DNA of 64,000 bases from UBA12170 sp964293475 (GCA_964293475.1 CAXYYJ010000023.1:11914-75913), one strand, 5' to 3'; counted from the stretch's first letter, positions 16,921 through 26,319 are shown. The notes: generated by a model from the sequence alone, not told the origin. A program made the numbers and translations.

Positions 16921-18147
16921 ATGGCATTTATCCCCGCCATAAGGATAGATGTTTATATTTGCATAAAAATTAAAGCTTTGCAAGAAACACAACCATTTGT
17001 AGCCAAAACCTTTGCCGGACTGGAAGGCATTTTGGCTCAGGAACTCCAATCCCTTGGCGCCACCGATGTACAGGAAACTCATAGGGCTGTTACCTTCAAC
17101 GGAACCAAAGAAACCATGTACAAAGCCAACTATCAGGCCCGTACTGCCATCAGAATCTTAAAACCCATTTCCGAATTTCCAGCAGCCAACGAAACCGAAC
17201 TCTACCGCGAAATCAGCAAAATAAACTGGTCGCAATATTTAGACCTGAAAAAAACTTTTGCCATCGATGCCTCCGTGAGCGACAGCAAAATGACCCACTC
17301 CAAATATGTGGCTCTAAAAGCCAAAGACGCCATAGTGGATCAGTTTTCGCGCAAAATGGGCGACCGCCCCAATGTGGATACCGATTTCCCCGATTTGCGA
17401 ATCAACCTGTTTCTGCACAACGACCATTGTGTCATGAGTTTCGACAGCTCTTCCATCTCGCTGCACAAAAGAGGCTACCGCAAAGAAACCGGCGAAGCCC
17501 CCCTCAACGAAGTGCTGGCCGCCGGAATGATTCTGCTGAGTGGCTGGGATAAAAAATCGAATTTTGTGGATCCCATGTGCGGCTCCGGAACCTTGCTCAT
17601 CGAAGCGGCCCTTATTGCCAACGGAATTCCCTGCGGCTACTACCGCGAGTTTTATGGCTTTAAAAAATGGCCCGATTTCGACAAAGACCTCTGGGAAAAA
17701 GTGAAAACCGAAGCTTTCTCCGAACAGGACGAATTTGAATATGAAATCGTGGGCAACGAGTGGTCAAAAGAAATGGTGGAAAAAGCCATCAGAAATATCA
17801 ATCACGCCAAATTACATCACGATATTCAGCTGGTTCACGGCGATATCCGCAACTTTATACCCCCCGATGGCCCTGGTACAGTGGTGGTTAACCCACCCTA
17901 CGGTGAGCGTTTGCAAACCAAGGATATTGTGGGACTCTATGCCAAAATGGGCGACAGCTTCAAACAGAATTTCCCCGGCTACAATGCCTGGGTCATCTCA
18001 TCAGATATTGAAGCACTCAAACGACTTGGACTTCATGCCACACGCAAAATTGAGCTGTGGAACGGCCCGCTGCTCTGCAAATTCGAGAAATTTGAACTCT
18101 ATAAAGGCAGCAAAAAAAGCAATTATCAGGAACTGGATCAGCAATAA
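16921..18147 (+). CDS. THUMP-domain class I RNA N2-guanine methyltransferase (RlmL/YpsC family)
   Basis: It has an N-terminal THUMP/ferredoxin-like region (FVAKTFAGLEGILAQELQSLG at about 23-43; RGYRKETGEAPLNE near 180). The UPF0020 methyltransferase follows, with VDPMCGSGTLLIEAALIA (SAM binding) and VVVNPPYGERL (catalytic NPPY). Such enzymes form m2G in 23S rRNA or tRNA. The ATG at 16921 may be too early: a perfect -7 box TATATTTG lies at 16954-16961, and the family homology starts near a TTG at 16978-16980 (LQETQPFVAK), which would give about 389 residues. Enzyme class is sure; start is uncertain. Confidence 0.92.
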   Translation: MAFIPAIRIDVYICIKIKALQETQPFVAKTFAGLEGILAQELQSLGATDVQETHRAVTFNGTKETMYKANYQARTAIRILKPISEFPAANETELYREISKINWSQYLDLKKTFAIDASVSDSKMTHSKYVALKAKDAIVDQFSRKMGDRPNVDTDFPDLRINLFLHNDHCVMSFDSSSISLHKRGYRKETGEAPLNEVLAAGMILLSGWDKKSNFVDPMCGSGTLLIEAALIANGIPCGYYREFYGFKKWPDFDKDLWEKVKTEAFSEQDEFEYEIVGNEWSKEMVEKAIRNINHAKLHHDIQLVHGDIRNFIPPDGPGTVVVNPPYGERLQTKDIVGLYAKMGDSFKQNFPGYNAWVISSDIEALKRLGLHATRKIELWNGPLLCKFEKFELYKGSKKSNYQELDQQ

Positions 18148-18225
18148 AAATCAAAACTGTTTTTTTTGCTACTAATTGCTAAATTCGCTACTTTTAGATT
18201 ACCCTGCTAATTTTCTGGTTTTTGC

Positions 18226-20544
18226 ATGAAAACGATTTATGTTATTTTGGTATTTCTGCTGATGGCTGCTGCATTCTCCTCGTGCAGCCTGAGCAAAAGC
18301 ATTGAATCCAATCAACATATTGTTGCCAAAAACTCCATTAAAATAGATGGGAACGAACCCCTCACCAAGGTTGAGATTGAAGAATACATCGTTCAGCCCA
18401 AAACCCCTAAAGCCTTCGCATTCTTCTACAGCAATTTGTACATCTACAAAAAGTTCTCTCAAAAAAAAGACAACCTGTTCAACCGGTGGATTTTAAAGGT
18501 TTTTGGCGACAAACCTGTTATCTATAACCCCGCCGAGCGCAATCAGTCCATGCGCGATATAAAAACTTATCTGGGCAATCTGGGCTATTTTAACGCTCAG
18601 GTAACTTCGGAACTCGAATACAAACCCTTGAAAGTTAATATTACCTATAAAATTATTCCGGGGAAGCCCTATCTGGTGCAGAAAAACAAATGGGCTATTA
18701 CCGATACAGCCCTCACCCACTCCAACGTTGAAAATGGAAGCCTCATAAAAACCGGCGACAAATTCAATATTTACAAGCTGGAGGACGAACGTGACCGCAT
18801 TACCGAAGTTTTAAGAAACAATGGTTTCTACGAGTTCAATGCTGAGTATGTGAGCTTTGCAGTGGATAGCGCCCTTCAAAACCATGCGGTGAATTTAACC
18901 ACCCAAATAAACTCCAAAAACTCAGAAAATCCCGCTGTCCAAAACGAATCTTTCAGGAAGTACCTTATCAACAAGGTTTTTATCTACACCAACTACGAAA
19001 TCGACAATCTGCTCCCACAGCCCTACGATACCTTGGTTCTGGATATGGGTCTGCGGAAAAATGTCACATCCAACGGCATCTATCACTTCCTCTACAAAAA
19101 CAAAATGCGCCTGAACCCAGGAACCATTGCCCAGTCTGTTTTTATTGAACCCGACGAAAACTTCAACAACCGCGACCTTTCCGAAACCTACCAAAAACTT
19201 AACAGGATTCCATTGCTGAAATACATCGACATCAGCTATAAACTTACCTACGATAGCCTGGCCGACAAACTCGATGCTCATATAAAATTATTCAGAAGCA
19301 GAGCTCAGTTTTACAGCATAGAAACCGATGGAACCCACTCGAGCGGCGATTTGGGAATCAGACTGGGGCTCAATTATGGAAACAAAAATATATTTAAAGG
19401 GGGCGAATTGCTCAATGTGAGAATCTCTGCTGCCATGGAAAACAGGCAATATACAGGCTACGAAGAAACCCGCAAATTATTGTATTTCAATACCATAGAA
19501 TATGGAGTTCAATTGAGCCTTTTTAGTCCAAGCTTTATTGTTCCGCTCAAACAAAGCCGTTTCCCCAAATATTTTAAACCCCAGACCTATATCCGGTTTG
19601 GATATAATTATCAGCTCAGACCTTCCTACGAGCGCCATCTGAGTAATTTTAATTTTGGCTACGAGTGGAGACAGCAAAAATCTATCTTTCACCGACTAAA
19701 TGTGCTCGATATCAGCGTAATAAAAATATTTCCATCGGAGAAATTTCAGGCATATCTCGACTCCATCACCAACCTTCGCTATAAGGATCAATATCAGGAT
19801 CACTTTATTGCTGCCGTTAAGTACGACTTTGTTTACAATACCCAGGAATTCGAAAAACACGAAAGTTTTCTTTACATCAATGCCCGGATAGAAGCTGCGG
19901 GAAATCTTTCCTACGGCTTGTCGAACCTGTTTAAAGCCACCAAAACCAACGACTATTACACCATGTTCGGCATTCGCTATGCCCAATATTTGCGCATGGA
20001 AGTCGATTACAGGCAGTTCATTGCCCTGACCAACAATCAGGGATTTATTTACAGGCTCAATATGGGCTGGGCCATTCCCTACGGAAACAGTCTGGCCATG
20101 CCTTTCGAAAAGGGATTTTACGGGGGTGGCTCCAATGGTATGCGGGGATGGGCCTACCGCGATTTGGGTCCCGGAACCTACAACAATGCTTTGGGGAAAG
20201 AGTACGATAAAACCGGCGAAATAAAACTCGAAGCCAATATCGAATATCGTTTCCCGTTGTATCGCTATCTCAAAGGTGCCGCCTTTTTGGATATGGGAAA
20301 TATTTGGCTTCAGCATGAAAGCGAAACATTCCCCGGCGGCAAATTCAATTGGGACAGCTTCTACCGTCAGTTTGCCCTGGATGGCGGATTGGGATTTCGC
20401 CTCGATTTCGATTTCTTTATTCTCCGGGTTGATGGCGCTTTAAAAATTCAGGACCCGTCGCAAACCACAGGAAACCGCTTTGTTTTACCCAAATCGCAAA
20501 TCAAAGACATATACTGGAGCTTTGGTATTGGCTATCCGTTCTAA
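18226..20544 (+). CDS. tamL: TamA/BamA-like outer membrane assembly lipoprotein (TamL)
   Basis: The 772-residue protein begins with a lipoprotein signal (AAAFSSCS, Cys20). POTRA-like repeats follow (about 75-330: RDIKTYLGNLGYFNAQV; ITEVLRNNGFYEFNAEYV). The C-terminal part is a D15/surface-antigen barrel (about 365-772) with FEKGFYGGGSNGMRGW, the conserved loop-6 type motif (RGW here), and IYWSFGIGYPF at the end. In Bacteroidota such lipidated TamA relatives are called TamL and help insert outer-membrane proteins. TamB, usually the neighbour, is not next to it. A small unknown lipoprotein follows. Confidence 0.88.
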   Translation: MKTIYVILVFLLMAAAFSSCSLSKSIESNQHIVAKNSIKIDGNEPLTKVEIEEYIVQPKTPKAFAFFYSNLYIYKKFSQKKDNLFNRWILKVFGDKPVIYNPAERNQSMRDIKTYLGNLGYFNAQVTSELEYKPLKVNITYKIIPGKPYLVQKNKWAITDTALTHSNVENGSLIKTGDKFNIYKLEDERDRITEVLRNNGFYEFNAEYVSFAVDSALQNHAVNLTTQINSKNSENPAVQNESFRKYLINKVFIYTNYEIDNLLPQPYDTLVLDMGLRKNVTSNGIYHFLYKNKMRLNPGTIAQSVFIEPDENFNNRDLSETYQKLNRIPLLKYIDISYKLTYDSLADKLDAHIKLFRSRAQFYSIETDGTHSSGDLGIRLGLNYGNKNIFKGGELLNVRISAAMENRQYTGYEETRKLLYFNTIEYGVQLSLFSPSFIVPLKQSRFPKYFKPQTYIRFGYNYQLRPSYERHLSNFNFGYEWRQQKSIFHRLNVLDISVIKIFPSEKFQAYLDSITNLRYKDQYQDHFIAAVKYDFVYNTQEFEKHESFLYINARIEAAGNLSYGLSNLFKATKTNDYYTMFGIRYAQYLRMEVDYRQFIALTNNQGFIYRLNMGWAIPYGNSLAMPFEKGFYGGGSNGMRGWAYRDLGPGTYNNALGKEYDKTGEIKLEANIEYRFPLYRYLKGAAFLDMGNIWLQHESETFPGGKFNWDSFYRQFALDGGLGFRLDFDFFILRVDGALKIQDPSQTTGNRFVLPKSQIKDIYWSFGIGYPF

Positions 20545-20578
20545 TTAACTATTTTTGGCCACTGACGGCGGCGGAAAA

Positions 20579-20610
20579 TTTGTAATATCCAACTGTCCAT
20601 TGTAATTTTG
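20579..20610 (+). promoter_or_regulatory. Promoter of the 20636 lipoprotein gene
   Basis: TTTG at 20579-20582, a 20-bp spacer and TAATTTTG at 20603-20610 fit the Bacteroidota consensus. The start codon is 25 bp further, so the gene can be expressed apart from tamL. Confidence 0.65.
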
Positions 20611-20635
20611 ACTACCGAAACAAAACATATTTTGA

Positions 20636-21454
20636 ATGAGACTTAAACTCATATTTTTAGGATTTCTATGGGTCGCATTTGGGTTAACTTCGTGCACACT
20701 GGAGCGTGAGTTGGCAATGCAATACATTGAAAAAGAAGCCCCCAAAACCAATCTCATGGTCGTTCCGCCCGACATTCTATTCATGTTCAGCGATAAAGCA
20801 CTGATTGACGGGGACTTTAAAAACAAGGATTCTGCTCTGTTTTATCAAAGCAAATTTCTGCAATATGTTTCGGATAGTATTTTTTTAGAGACCTATTTTT
20901 CCGCCTTTGCTCAACAAACAGCCATCAACGGAGTCAATCTTTTCTTCCCCGATCAGCTCAGCGATTTTATTTCGCAGCAAAACCAATCGTATATAGTGCG
21001 GTTTGCCCAAATGGAGCTTTTGGAAGACACCACCACCTTTGTTGTGGAAGAAAGCTCGGGCTATCTCAAATCTTTCAGAAAAATTCCCTACGAAATGGTT
21101 TCGCTGGGCTGTTGGTTCGAAATTTCCATGAAAGACTCCGCCAGCTATTTTACCTATTTCGACGAGCAATTTGTTAACGATCAGATTCTGGGCCACTATC
21201 GCGAAGACTCCTGGAATAATATCACCGAATTTGTTTACACCCTCGACGAAATGGACCTGGACGACCTCTATCTTTTTGCCGAATATGCCGGAAAAACCCA
21301 CGCCTCGTACATTTTCGATTTAATGCTCAATACCTATATCTGGAACCAATTGCCCGCTGAACGCAAAAATGGTTTTATCTATCTGCACTATAATGCAGCT
21401 TACAGAACTATTGAAATCGCCAAGGAAGCGCTCACCATGCTTAAGAATAAATAA
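20636..21454 (+). CDS. Uncharacterised lipoprotein downstream of tamL
   Basis: The 272-residue protein has a lipoprotein signal with GLTSCT (Cys20). The mature part is mostly helical and acidic, with patches such as PKTNLMVVPPDILFMFSDK near the N-terminus and HYNAAYRTIEIAKEALTML at the end. I recognise no domain. Conservation next to tamL-like genes would suggest a role in outer-membrane assembly, but that is only a guess. It has its own promoter 91 bp after tamL. The lipidation site and reading frame are the firm observations. Confidence 0.75.
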   Translation: MRLKLIFLGFLWVAFGLTSCTLERELAMQYIEKEAPKTNLMVVPPDILFMFSDKALIDGDFKNKDSALFYQSKFLQYVSDSIFLETYFSAFAQQTAINGVNLFFPDQLSDFISQQNQSYIVRFAQMELLEDTTTFVVEESSGYLKSFRKIPYEMVSLGCWFEISMKDSASYFTYFDEQFVNDQILGHYREDSWNNITEFVYTLDEMDLDDLYLFAEYAGKTHASYIFDLMLNTYIWNQLPAERKNGFIYLHYNAAYRTIEIAKEALTMLKNK

Positions 21455-21570
21455 TTTCGATGTTACAACCTGTAATTTCTCCAAAAAATAGCCCAATTCT
21501 ACAACTTCTACCCTCTGCAATTTAGACTCATTTTGAAATAAATATAGGGCTTAATTACCTCAAAAAACCG

Positions 21571-21578
21571 TACTTTTG
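21571..21578 (+). promoter_or_regulatory. -7 promoter element of the DHOD-like gene
   Basis: TACTTTTG fits TAnnTTTG and lies 21 bp before the ATG at 21600. It overlaps an upstream in-frame TTG at 21576, which is therefore not a plausible start. No clear -33 TTTG was seen. Confidence 0.5.
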
Positions 21579-21599
21579 CAGCCATCAAAATCTAAAAAA

Positions 21600-22580
21600 A
21601 TGGATTTATCGGTAAATTATATGGGGTTAAAACTCAAAAACCCTATTATTGTTGGAAGTTCAGGGCTCACCAACTCTGTGGAAAAAATTCGGGACCTTGA
21701 GCGTCAGGGTGCCGGAGCAGTGGTTCTTAAATCGCTTTTCGAGGAGCAGTTGCTCATGGAGCAGGAAAAAAGCAACGATCTAAACGATTATAATTATCCC
21801 GAGGCCATGGATTATATGAAAGCCTATGCCTCAGATTATTCTTACAGTGAATTTATCAAGCTCATCAGAGGCGCCAAAGCTGCCGTCGAGATCCCCGTTA
21901 TTGCGAGCATCAATTGCGTAAGCGTTGGAAAATGGACCGAGCTGGCCCAAAGCATTGAAGCCGCAGGTGCCGATGCACTGGAGCTCAATATTTCACTTTT
22001 GCCCTCCGATATGTATAAATCGAGCGCTCAAAACGAAAAAATGTATTTCGATATCGTGGAGGCAGTGCGGAAAAAAGTAAATATACCCATCGCTTTAAAA
22101 ATGAGTCACTATAGCGCCGGACTTGCCCATCTTATTGCACAGCTCAGCTTCACAAAAATGGTAGACTCCTTCGTGCTTTTTAACAGATACTACTCGCCCG
22201 ACATCAATATCGACGATTTAAGCATTACTTCGGCAGGCGTTCTTAGCCGTCCGGAAAACATCTCCGATTCGTTGAGATGGATTGCACTTCTATCGGGCAA
22301 ACTAAAAACCCCATTGGTAGCTTCTACCGGCATTCACGATGGCGAAGATGCTGTAAAACAACTACTTGCTGGCGCTCAAGCCGTTCAGGTGGTTTCTACA
22401 CTCTATAAAAATGGTGTTTCACACATAAAGAAAATCAACGAGTTTATCGAAGCCTGGATGAAAGAAAATCATTACGAAAGTATTGACGATTTCAGAGGAA
22501 AAATCAGCTATGAAAAATTCCATCATCCCGAAGCTTATGAAAGAATTCAGTTTATGAAATATTTTGGAGGATTTGAATAA
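21600..22580 (+). CDS. Dihydroorotate dehydrogenase-like flavoprotein
   Basis: The 326-residue protein (start ATG 21600) has the DHOD TIM-barrel pattern: MDLSVNYMGLKLKNPIIVGSS, IASINCVSVGKW, AAGADALELNIS and a C-terminal phosphate-binding region (VASTGIHDGEDAVKQLLAGAQAVQVVSTLY). However, the loop that holds the catalytic Cys or Ser in true DHODs (N-x-S-C/S-P-N) reads NISLLPSD at 130-137, so the base is missing. It probably binds FMN but is unlikely to oxidise dihydroorotate. It lies 8 bp before a ferredoxin-NADP reductase-like gene, which suggests the two exchange electrons. Not PyrD in function; true role unknown. Confidence 0.88.
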   Translation: MDLSVNYMGLKLKNPIIVGSSGLTNSVEKIRDLERQGAGAVVLKSLFEEQLLMEQEKSNDLNDYNYPEAMDYMKAYASDYSYSEFIKLIRGAKAAVEIPVIASINCVSVGKWTELAQSIEAAGADALELNISLLPSDMYKSSAQNEKMYFDIVEAVRKKVNIPIALKMSHYSAGLAHLIAQLSFTKMVDSFVLFNRYYSPDINIDDLSITSAGVLSRPENISDSLRWIALLSGKLKTPLVASTGIHDGEDAVKQLLAGAQAVQVVSTLYKNGVSHIKKINEFIEAWMKENHYESIDDFRGKISYEKFHHPEAYERIQFMKYFGGFE

Positions 22581-22588
22581 AAATATAT

Positions 22589-23392
22589 ATGGAAGAATTA
22601 AACAGCGTAATAACACAGATTTTACAGGTTTCACCCATCATGAAAATCATCAGAGTGAAACCATTGGGATGGGAATTTCCCGAATTTAAAGGCGGCCAAT
22701 TTGTTGCTCTGGCTTTACCAGGATCGGCAGAAAGATGCGCCGAAGCCACCGACGAATTCGAAACTCCCGCCGAACCCGACAAACTTATTAAAAGGGCCTA
22801 CTCTATTGCCTCTTCATCCACTGCTCAGTTTGTGGAATTCTACATCACTTTGGTTCACTCCGGCTCATTAACCCCCCGTATTTTCAACCTGCAAATTGGC
22901 GACAAAATATGGATGGGTAAAAAAGGTGTGGGAATGTTCACCATCGATGAAGTTGATGCTGAGAAAAATGTGGTTCTCATTGCTACCGGTACTGGCGTTG
23001 CTCCCTACATGAGCATGCTCCGCTCCGATGCTCTGAAACGTACTGGCCGCATTATGGTTATTCACGGTGCCGCCAACAGCTGGGACCTTGGATATAGCAG
23101 CGAATTACTGCTTCTCGAAAGCATGTTCGACAAGTTTACCTACTACCCCACCATCACCGAACCTGCCAAAGAACCCGCAGGATGGCATGGCGATGTTCGT
23201 TTTATCCAGGATATCTGGGCCGACGGACTGGCTGAGAAAAAATGGGGATTTAGACCCACTCCCGAAAATACCGACATCTTCCTCTGTGGAAATCCCCGCA
23301 TGATTAATTCAATGGTGGAGCTTCTGCATAGCGATGGTTTTGTGGAGCATAACCGCAAACAGGTTGGACAAGTTCACGTGGAAGAGTTTTAA
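22589..23392 (+). CDS. Ferredoxin-NADP reductase-like FAD/NAD oxidoreductase
   Basis: The 267-residue protein has an N-terminal FAD-binding barrel with FKGGQFVALALPG and KRAYSIASSS (RxYS flavin motif). A nucleotide-binding half follows, with VVLIATGTGVAPYMSML (GTGVAP) and DIFLCGNPRMINSMVELL (CGNP) near the C-terminus. It moves electrons between NAD(P)H and a one-electron carrier through FAD. No C-terminal cysteine cluster is present, so it is not a PyrK-type subunit. It is co-transcribed with the DHOD-like gene and ends at a strong terminator. Confidence 0.9.
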   Translation: MEELNSVITQILQVSPIMKIIRVKPLGWEFPEFKGGQFVALALPGSAERCAEATDEFETPAEPDKLIKRAYSIASSSTAQFVEFYITLVHSGSLTPRIFNLQIGDKIWMGKKGVGMFTIDEVDAEKNVVLIATGTGVAPYMSMLRSDALKRTGRIMVIHGAANSWDLGYSSELLLLESMFDKFTYYPTITEPAKEPAGWHGDVRFIQDIWADGLAEKKWGFRPTPENTDIFLCGNPRMINSMVELLHSDGFVEHNRKQVGQVHVEEF

Positions 23393-23415
23393 TCTGCCTT
23401 TAAAATAAAAACATA

Positions 23416-23450
23416 AAAGTCATTCTTATTATAAGAGTGACTTTTTCTAT
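23416..23450 (+). terminator. Terminator after the FNR-like gene
   Basis: A long hairpin (AAAGTCATTCTTAT against ATAAGAGTGACTTT, one wobble, minimal loop) is followed by a U-rich tract. It separates the oxidoreductase pair from ispH. The tract also contains TATTTTTG (23448-23455), a possible -7 element for ispH. Confidence 0.75.
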
Positions 23451-23459
23451 TTTTGGAGA

Positions 23460-24359
23460 ATGATAGTTACCATAGACCCAGGAGCCGGACCTTGCTTTGG
23501 CGTGAGAAAAGCCATTGAGCAGGCCGAAGAAATATTGGACAAATCATCGGTTTTATATTGCCTGGGCGATCTTATTCACAACGACGAAGAATTAAACCGC
23601 CTGAAAAACAGGGGGATGAAAATAATCGACCCAGCCGATTTTTCCACTCTAAACCCCCGAATGGTTCTTTTACGTGCTCATGGCGAACGTCCCGAAACCT
23701 ATGCTACCCTCAACAACCTGAATATCAATATTACCGATTCCACCTGCCCCATCGTAAAAAAACTTCAGACCCAAATAGCCGACACCTACCAGATAGCCCG
23801 TGATAATGGGGGACAAATAGCCATATTTGGCGATCCAAACCACGCCGAAATCATTGGTCTCCAAGGACATTGCCAAAACTCAGCCATCATTCTCCAATCG
23901 GCTGACGACATCCGGAAATTAAACCCCCGAAAAACCATTTACCTGTTTTCTCAAACCACTAAATACCGCAGTCACTACCATTCCATTAGAAAAACGCTGG
24001 AAGAATATCTTGTGGGGCAAGGTGTAAACCCACAGACCAATCTGGTTTTTTTCGATAGCAGTTGCAAAATAGTGGCCGACCGCGATAAACAACTACAAAA
24101 ATTTGTGGTTCAAAAAGATTTGGTTCTCTTTGTGAGCGGAGTAAAAAGCTCCAACGGCCATCAGCTTTTTAAGCTATGCAAAAGCTTAGTGGCCCAAAGC
24201 TATTTTATCTCCAATGAAAAAGAAATTGAAAAGGAATGGCTTGTCAACAAAAGCAATATCGGAATCACCGGAGCCACCTCCACGCCTTTATGGCTTCTGG
24301 AAAAAGTTCGCAATCAGGTAATTAGTTTAACAAGCCCCCCTGAATCAGAAGACCATTAA
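23460..24359 (+). CDS. ispH: 4-hydroxy-3-methylbut-2-enyl diphosphate reductase
   Basis: The 299-residue protein carries the IspH iron-sulfur cysteines: C12 in GPCFGV, C96 in DSTCPIV and C202 in DSSCKIV. Catalytic neighbours His40 (LIHN), His74 (RAHGE) and Glu130 in HAEIIGL are also present. It performs the last MEP-pathway step, giving IPP and DMAPP, and so feeds the polyprenyl synthase encoded elsewhere in this window. Length and motif order are typical. Its end overlaps the convergent rfbD end by 4 bp. Confidence 0.95.
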   Translation: MIVTIDPGAGPCFGVRKAIEQAEEILDKSSVLYCLGDLIHNDEELNRLKNRGMKIIDPADFSTLNPRMVLLRAHGERPETYATLNNLNINITDSTCPIVKKLQTQIADTYQIARDNGGQIAIFGDPNHAEIIGLQGHCQNSAIILQSADDIRKLNPRKTIYLFSQTTKYRSHYHSIRKTLEEYLVGQGVNPQTNLVFFDSSCKIVADRDKQLQKFVVQKDLVLFVSGVKSSNGHQLFKLCKSLVAQSYFISNEKEIEKEWLVNKSNIGITGATSTPLWLLEKVRNQVISLTSPPESEDH

Positions 24360-25222
24360 TGCCCTTCCAAAATGCTTAGACACTCCAGCATGCTATCGCG
24401 CCAATGGGGAATAGCGATATTGAAATCCTTTTTTATTTTGGCCTTATTCAGTACACTGTAAAAGGGTCGTGGAGCTGGTAATGGATACTGATAGGTTAAA
24501 ATGGGGGTTACTTTGCAGTTTAACTGCGCCGATTTAATAATTTCGTAAGCAAAATCGAACCAGCTGGCAACACCTTCGTTGCTATAATGATAAATTTCGT
24601 TTTTGTCGGTCTTTTTGCCCGAGTGAATGATAGATAAAATGGCAGTAGCCAAATCGGTAGCATAAGTTGGGGAGCCAATCTGGTCATAAACTACCTTAAG
24701 CTCAGGTCTTTCCTTGCCATACTTGAGCATGGTTTTCATAAAATTATTCCCGAACTCCGAATAAAGCCACGAAGTACGAATGATTGTCACTCCCACTCCT
24801 TCTTCCAAAACCATTTGTTCACCAAGCAGTTTCGACTTTCCATAGGCCGATGGAGTGTCGCAGTAATCGGTTTCGGCATAGGGCTCATATCCTTTCCCGT
24901 CGAAAACATAGTCGGTTGAGATATGAATGAAGCGTGCAGCGAACATGGCTGCAACTTCGGCTAAAATTGCGGGTCCGGTGGCATTAATTTTCTTGGCCAG
25001 ATCGTATTCCTGCTCTGCTTTATCCACCGCAGTATAGGCTGCACAATTTACAATATGGGTAATTCCGTTGCCCTTTACAAAATCAAGCACCTGAGCGCGG
25101 TTGGTGATATCCAGCTCTGCCACATCGGTGTAATAAAACTCCGATTCCTGATAATTCTTATCTATTTTTCGGATGCTACTTCCCAATTGTCCCTGACTTC
25201 CGGTTACGAGTATTTTGTTCAT
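24356..25222 (-). CDS. rfbD: dTDP-4-dehydrorhamnose reductase
   Basis: The 288-residue short-chain dehydrogenase begins MNKILVTGSQGQLGSSI (NAD(P) motif). It has HISTDYVFDGKGYEPYAETDYCDTPSAYGKSKLLGE with the YxxxK pair, and IRTSWLYSEFGNNFMKTML, all RfbD hallmarks. It reduces dTDP-4-keto-rhamnose to dTDP-L-rhamnose for surface polysaccharide. rfbA/B/C are not adjacent. It lies downstream of UDP-xylose synthase on the same strand but behind a terminator, so it is probably a separate unit. Confidence 0.95.
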   Translation of the reverse strand: MNKILVTGSQGQLGSSIRKIDKNYQESEFYYTDVAELDITNRAQVLDFVKGNGITHIVNCAAYTAVDKAEQEYDLAKKINATGPAILAEVAAMFAARFIHISTDYVFDGKGYEPYAETDYCDTPSAYGKSKLLGEQMVLEEGVGVTIIRTSWLYSEFGNNFMKTMLKYGKERPELKVVYDQIGSPTYATDLATAILSIIHSGKKTDKNEIYHYSNEGVASWFDFAYEIIKSAQLNCKVTPILTYQYPLPAPRPFYSVLNKAKIKKDFNIAIPHWRDSMLECLSILEGH

Positions 25223-25324
25223 GTTGTCTAAAATTTTTTCAATTAACTACTTTGTAATTGTGCACACGGCTATCTTTTACCTGCGCCACCTATATGTTGT
25301 TCAATCAGAGTCTGTTATTTACGA

Positions 25325-25355
25325 AAAAACACCAGGCAGCTAAAGTCACCTGGCG
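25325..25355 (-). terminator. Terminator after UDP-xylose synthase
   Basis: On the minus strand CGCCAGG pairs with CCTGGTG (one G-U), followed by six U residues. It lies just after the UXS stop codon. Confidence 0.8.
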
Positions 25356-25374
25356 TTTCAGAATAAATTTCCTT

Positions 25375-26319
25375 TTACAGATTCATGGTCGATTTAAAGT
25401 ATTCGATTGTTTTGAGCAATCCTTCGTTCAGCTGAACCTTGGGCTCCCAGTTCAATTCGCGCTTGGCCAGCGAAATATCTGGCTGACGCTGCATGGGATC
25501 GTCCGATGGAAGGTCGTGGTAAATAATTTTCGATTTGGTTCCTGTGAGTTCAATTACTTTCTCGGCCAGCTCTTTGATGGTGAACTCGTTGGGGTTACCA
25601 ATATTCACAGGGCCTGTAAAATCTTCTCTCGAACCCATCATGCGAATCATGCCTTCAATTAAATCATCAACAAACTGAAAGCTGCGGGTTTGTCCGCCAT
25701 CGCCATAAATGGTAATGTCGTTCCCCTGAAGTGCCTGAACAATAAAATTGGAAACCACCCTGCCATCCTGCGGATGCATCCGCGGACCATAGGTATTGAA
25801 AATCCGTATCACTTTAATCTTCACATTATTTTGCCAGTGATAGTTGAAAAACAGCGTTTCAGCAACACGTTTCCCTTCATCGTAGCACGAACGTTTTCCA
25901 ATGGGGTTCACATGCCCCCAATAGTCTTCACGTTGTGGATGCACTTTGGGATCGCCATAAACCTCACTGGTGGAAGCCTGAAGAATTCTGGCATTAATCC
26001 TTTTGGCCAAACCCAGCATATTGATGGCACCCATGACCGATGTTTTTACAGTCTTGATGGGATTGTACTGATAATGAACCGGTGAGGCAGGACAAGCCAG
26101 ATTGTATATTTCATCCACTTCAATAAAAAACGGCATGGTTATATCGTGGCGGATATACTCAAAATAAGGGTTATCCATCAAATGGATAATGTTTTGTTTT
26201 TGACCGGTGAAGTAATTGTCAACACAAATTACTTCATGACCATCTTTTAAAAGCCTGTCGATTAAATGAGACCCCACAAAACCGGCACCGCCTGTAACAA
26301 GAACTTTCTTTCGTATCAT
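25375..26319 (-). CDS. uxs: UDP-glucuronate decarboxylase (UDP-xylose synthase)
   Basis: The 314-residue extended SDR has the N-terminal NAD motif VTGGAGFVGSHL (8-19). The conserved NLACPASPVHYQ (73-84), STSEVYGDP and active-site YDEGK (Tyr146, Lys150) follow. These are diagnostic of UXS, which converts UDP-glucuronate to UDP-xylose. The gene immediately upstream on the same strand is ugd, which makes UDP-glucuronate, so the two form a route UDP-glucose to UDP-glucuronate to UDP-xylose. A terminator hairpin lies between them. The product probably feeds exopolysaccharide or LPS. Confidence 0.94.
   Translation of the reverse strand: MIRKKVLVTGGAGFVGSHLIDRLLKDGHEVICVDNYFTGQKQNIIHLMDNPYFEYIRHDITMPFFIEVDEIYNLACPASPVHYQYNPIKTVKTSVMGAINMLGLAKRINARILQASTSEVYGDPKVHPQREDYWGHVNPIGKRSCYDEGKRVAETLFFNYHWQNNVKIKVIRIFNTYGPRMHPQDGRVVSNFIVQALQGNDITIYGDGGQTRSFQFVDDLIEGMIRMMGSREDFTGPVNIGNPNEFTIKELAEKVIELTGTKSKIIYHDLPSDDPMQRQPDISLAKRELNWEPKVQLNEGLLKTIEYFKSTMNL

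Noticed and set aside
21600..22580. Call as pyrimidine-biosynthesis PyrD
   Set aside because: The catalytic Cys/Ser position is Leu and no pyr genes are nearby.
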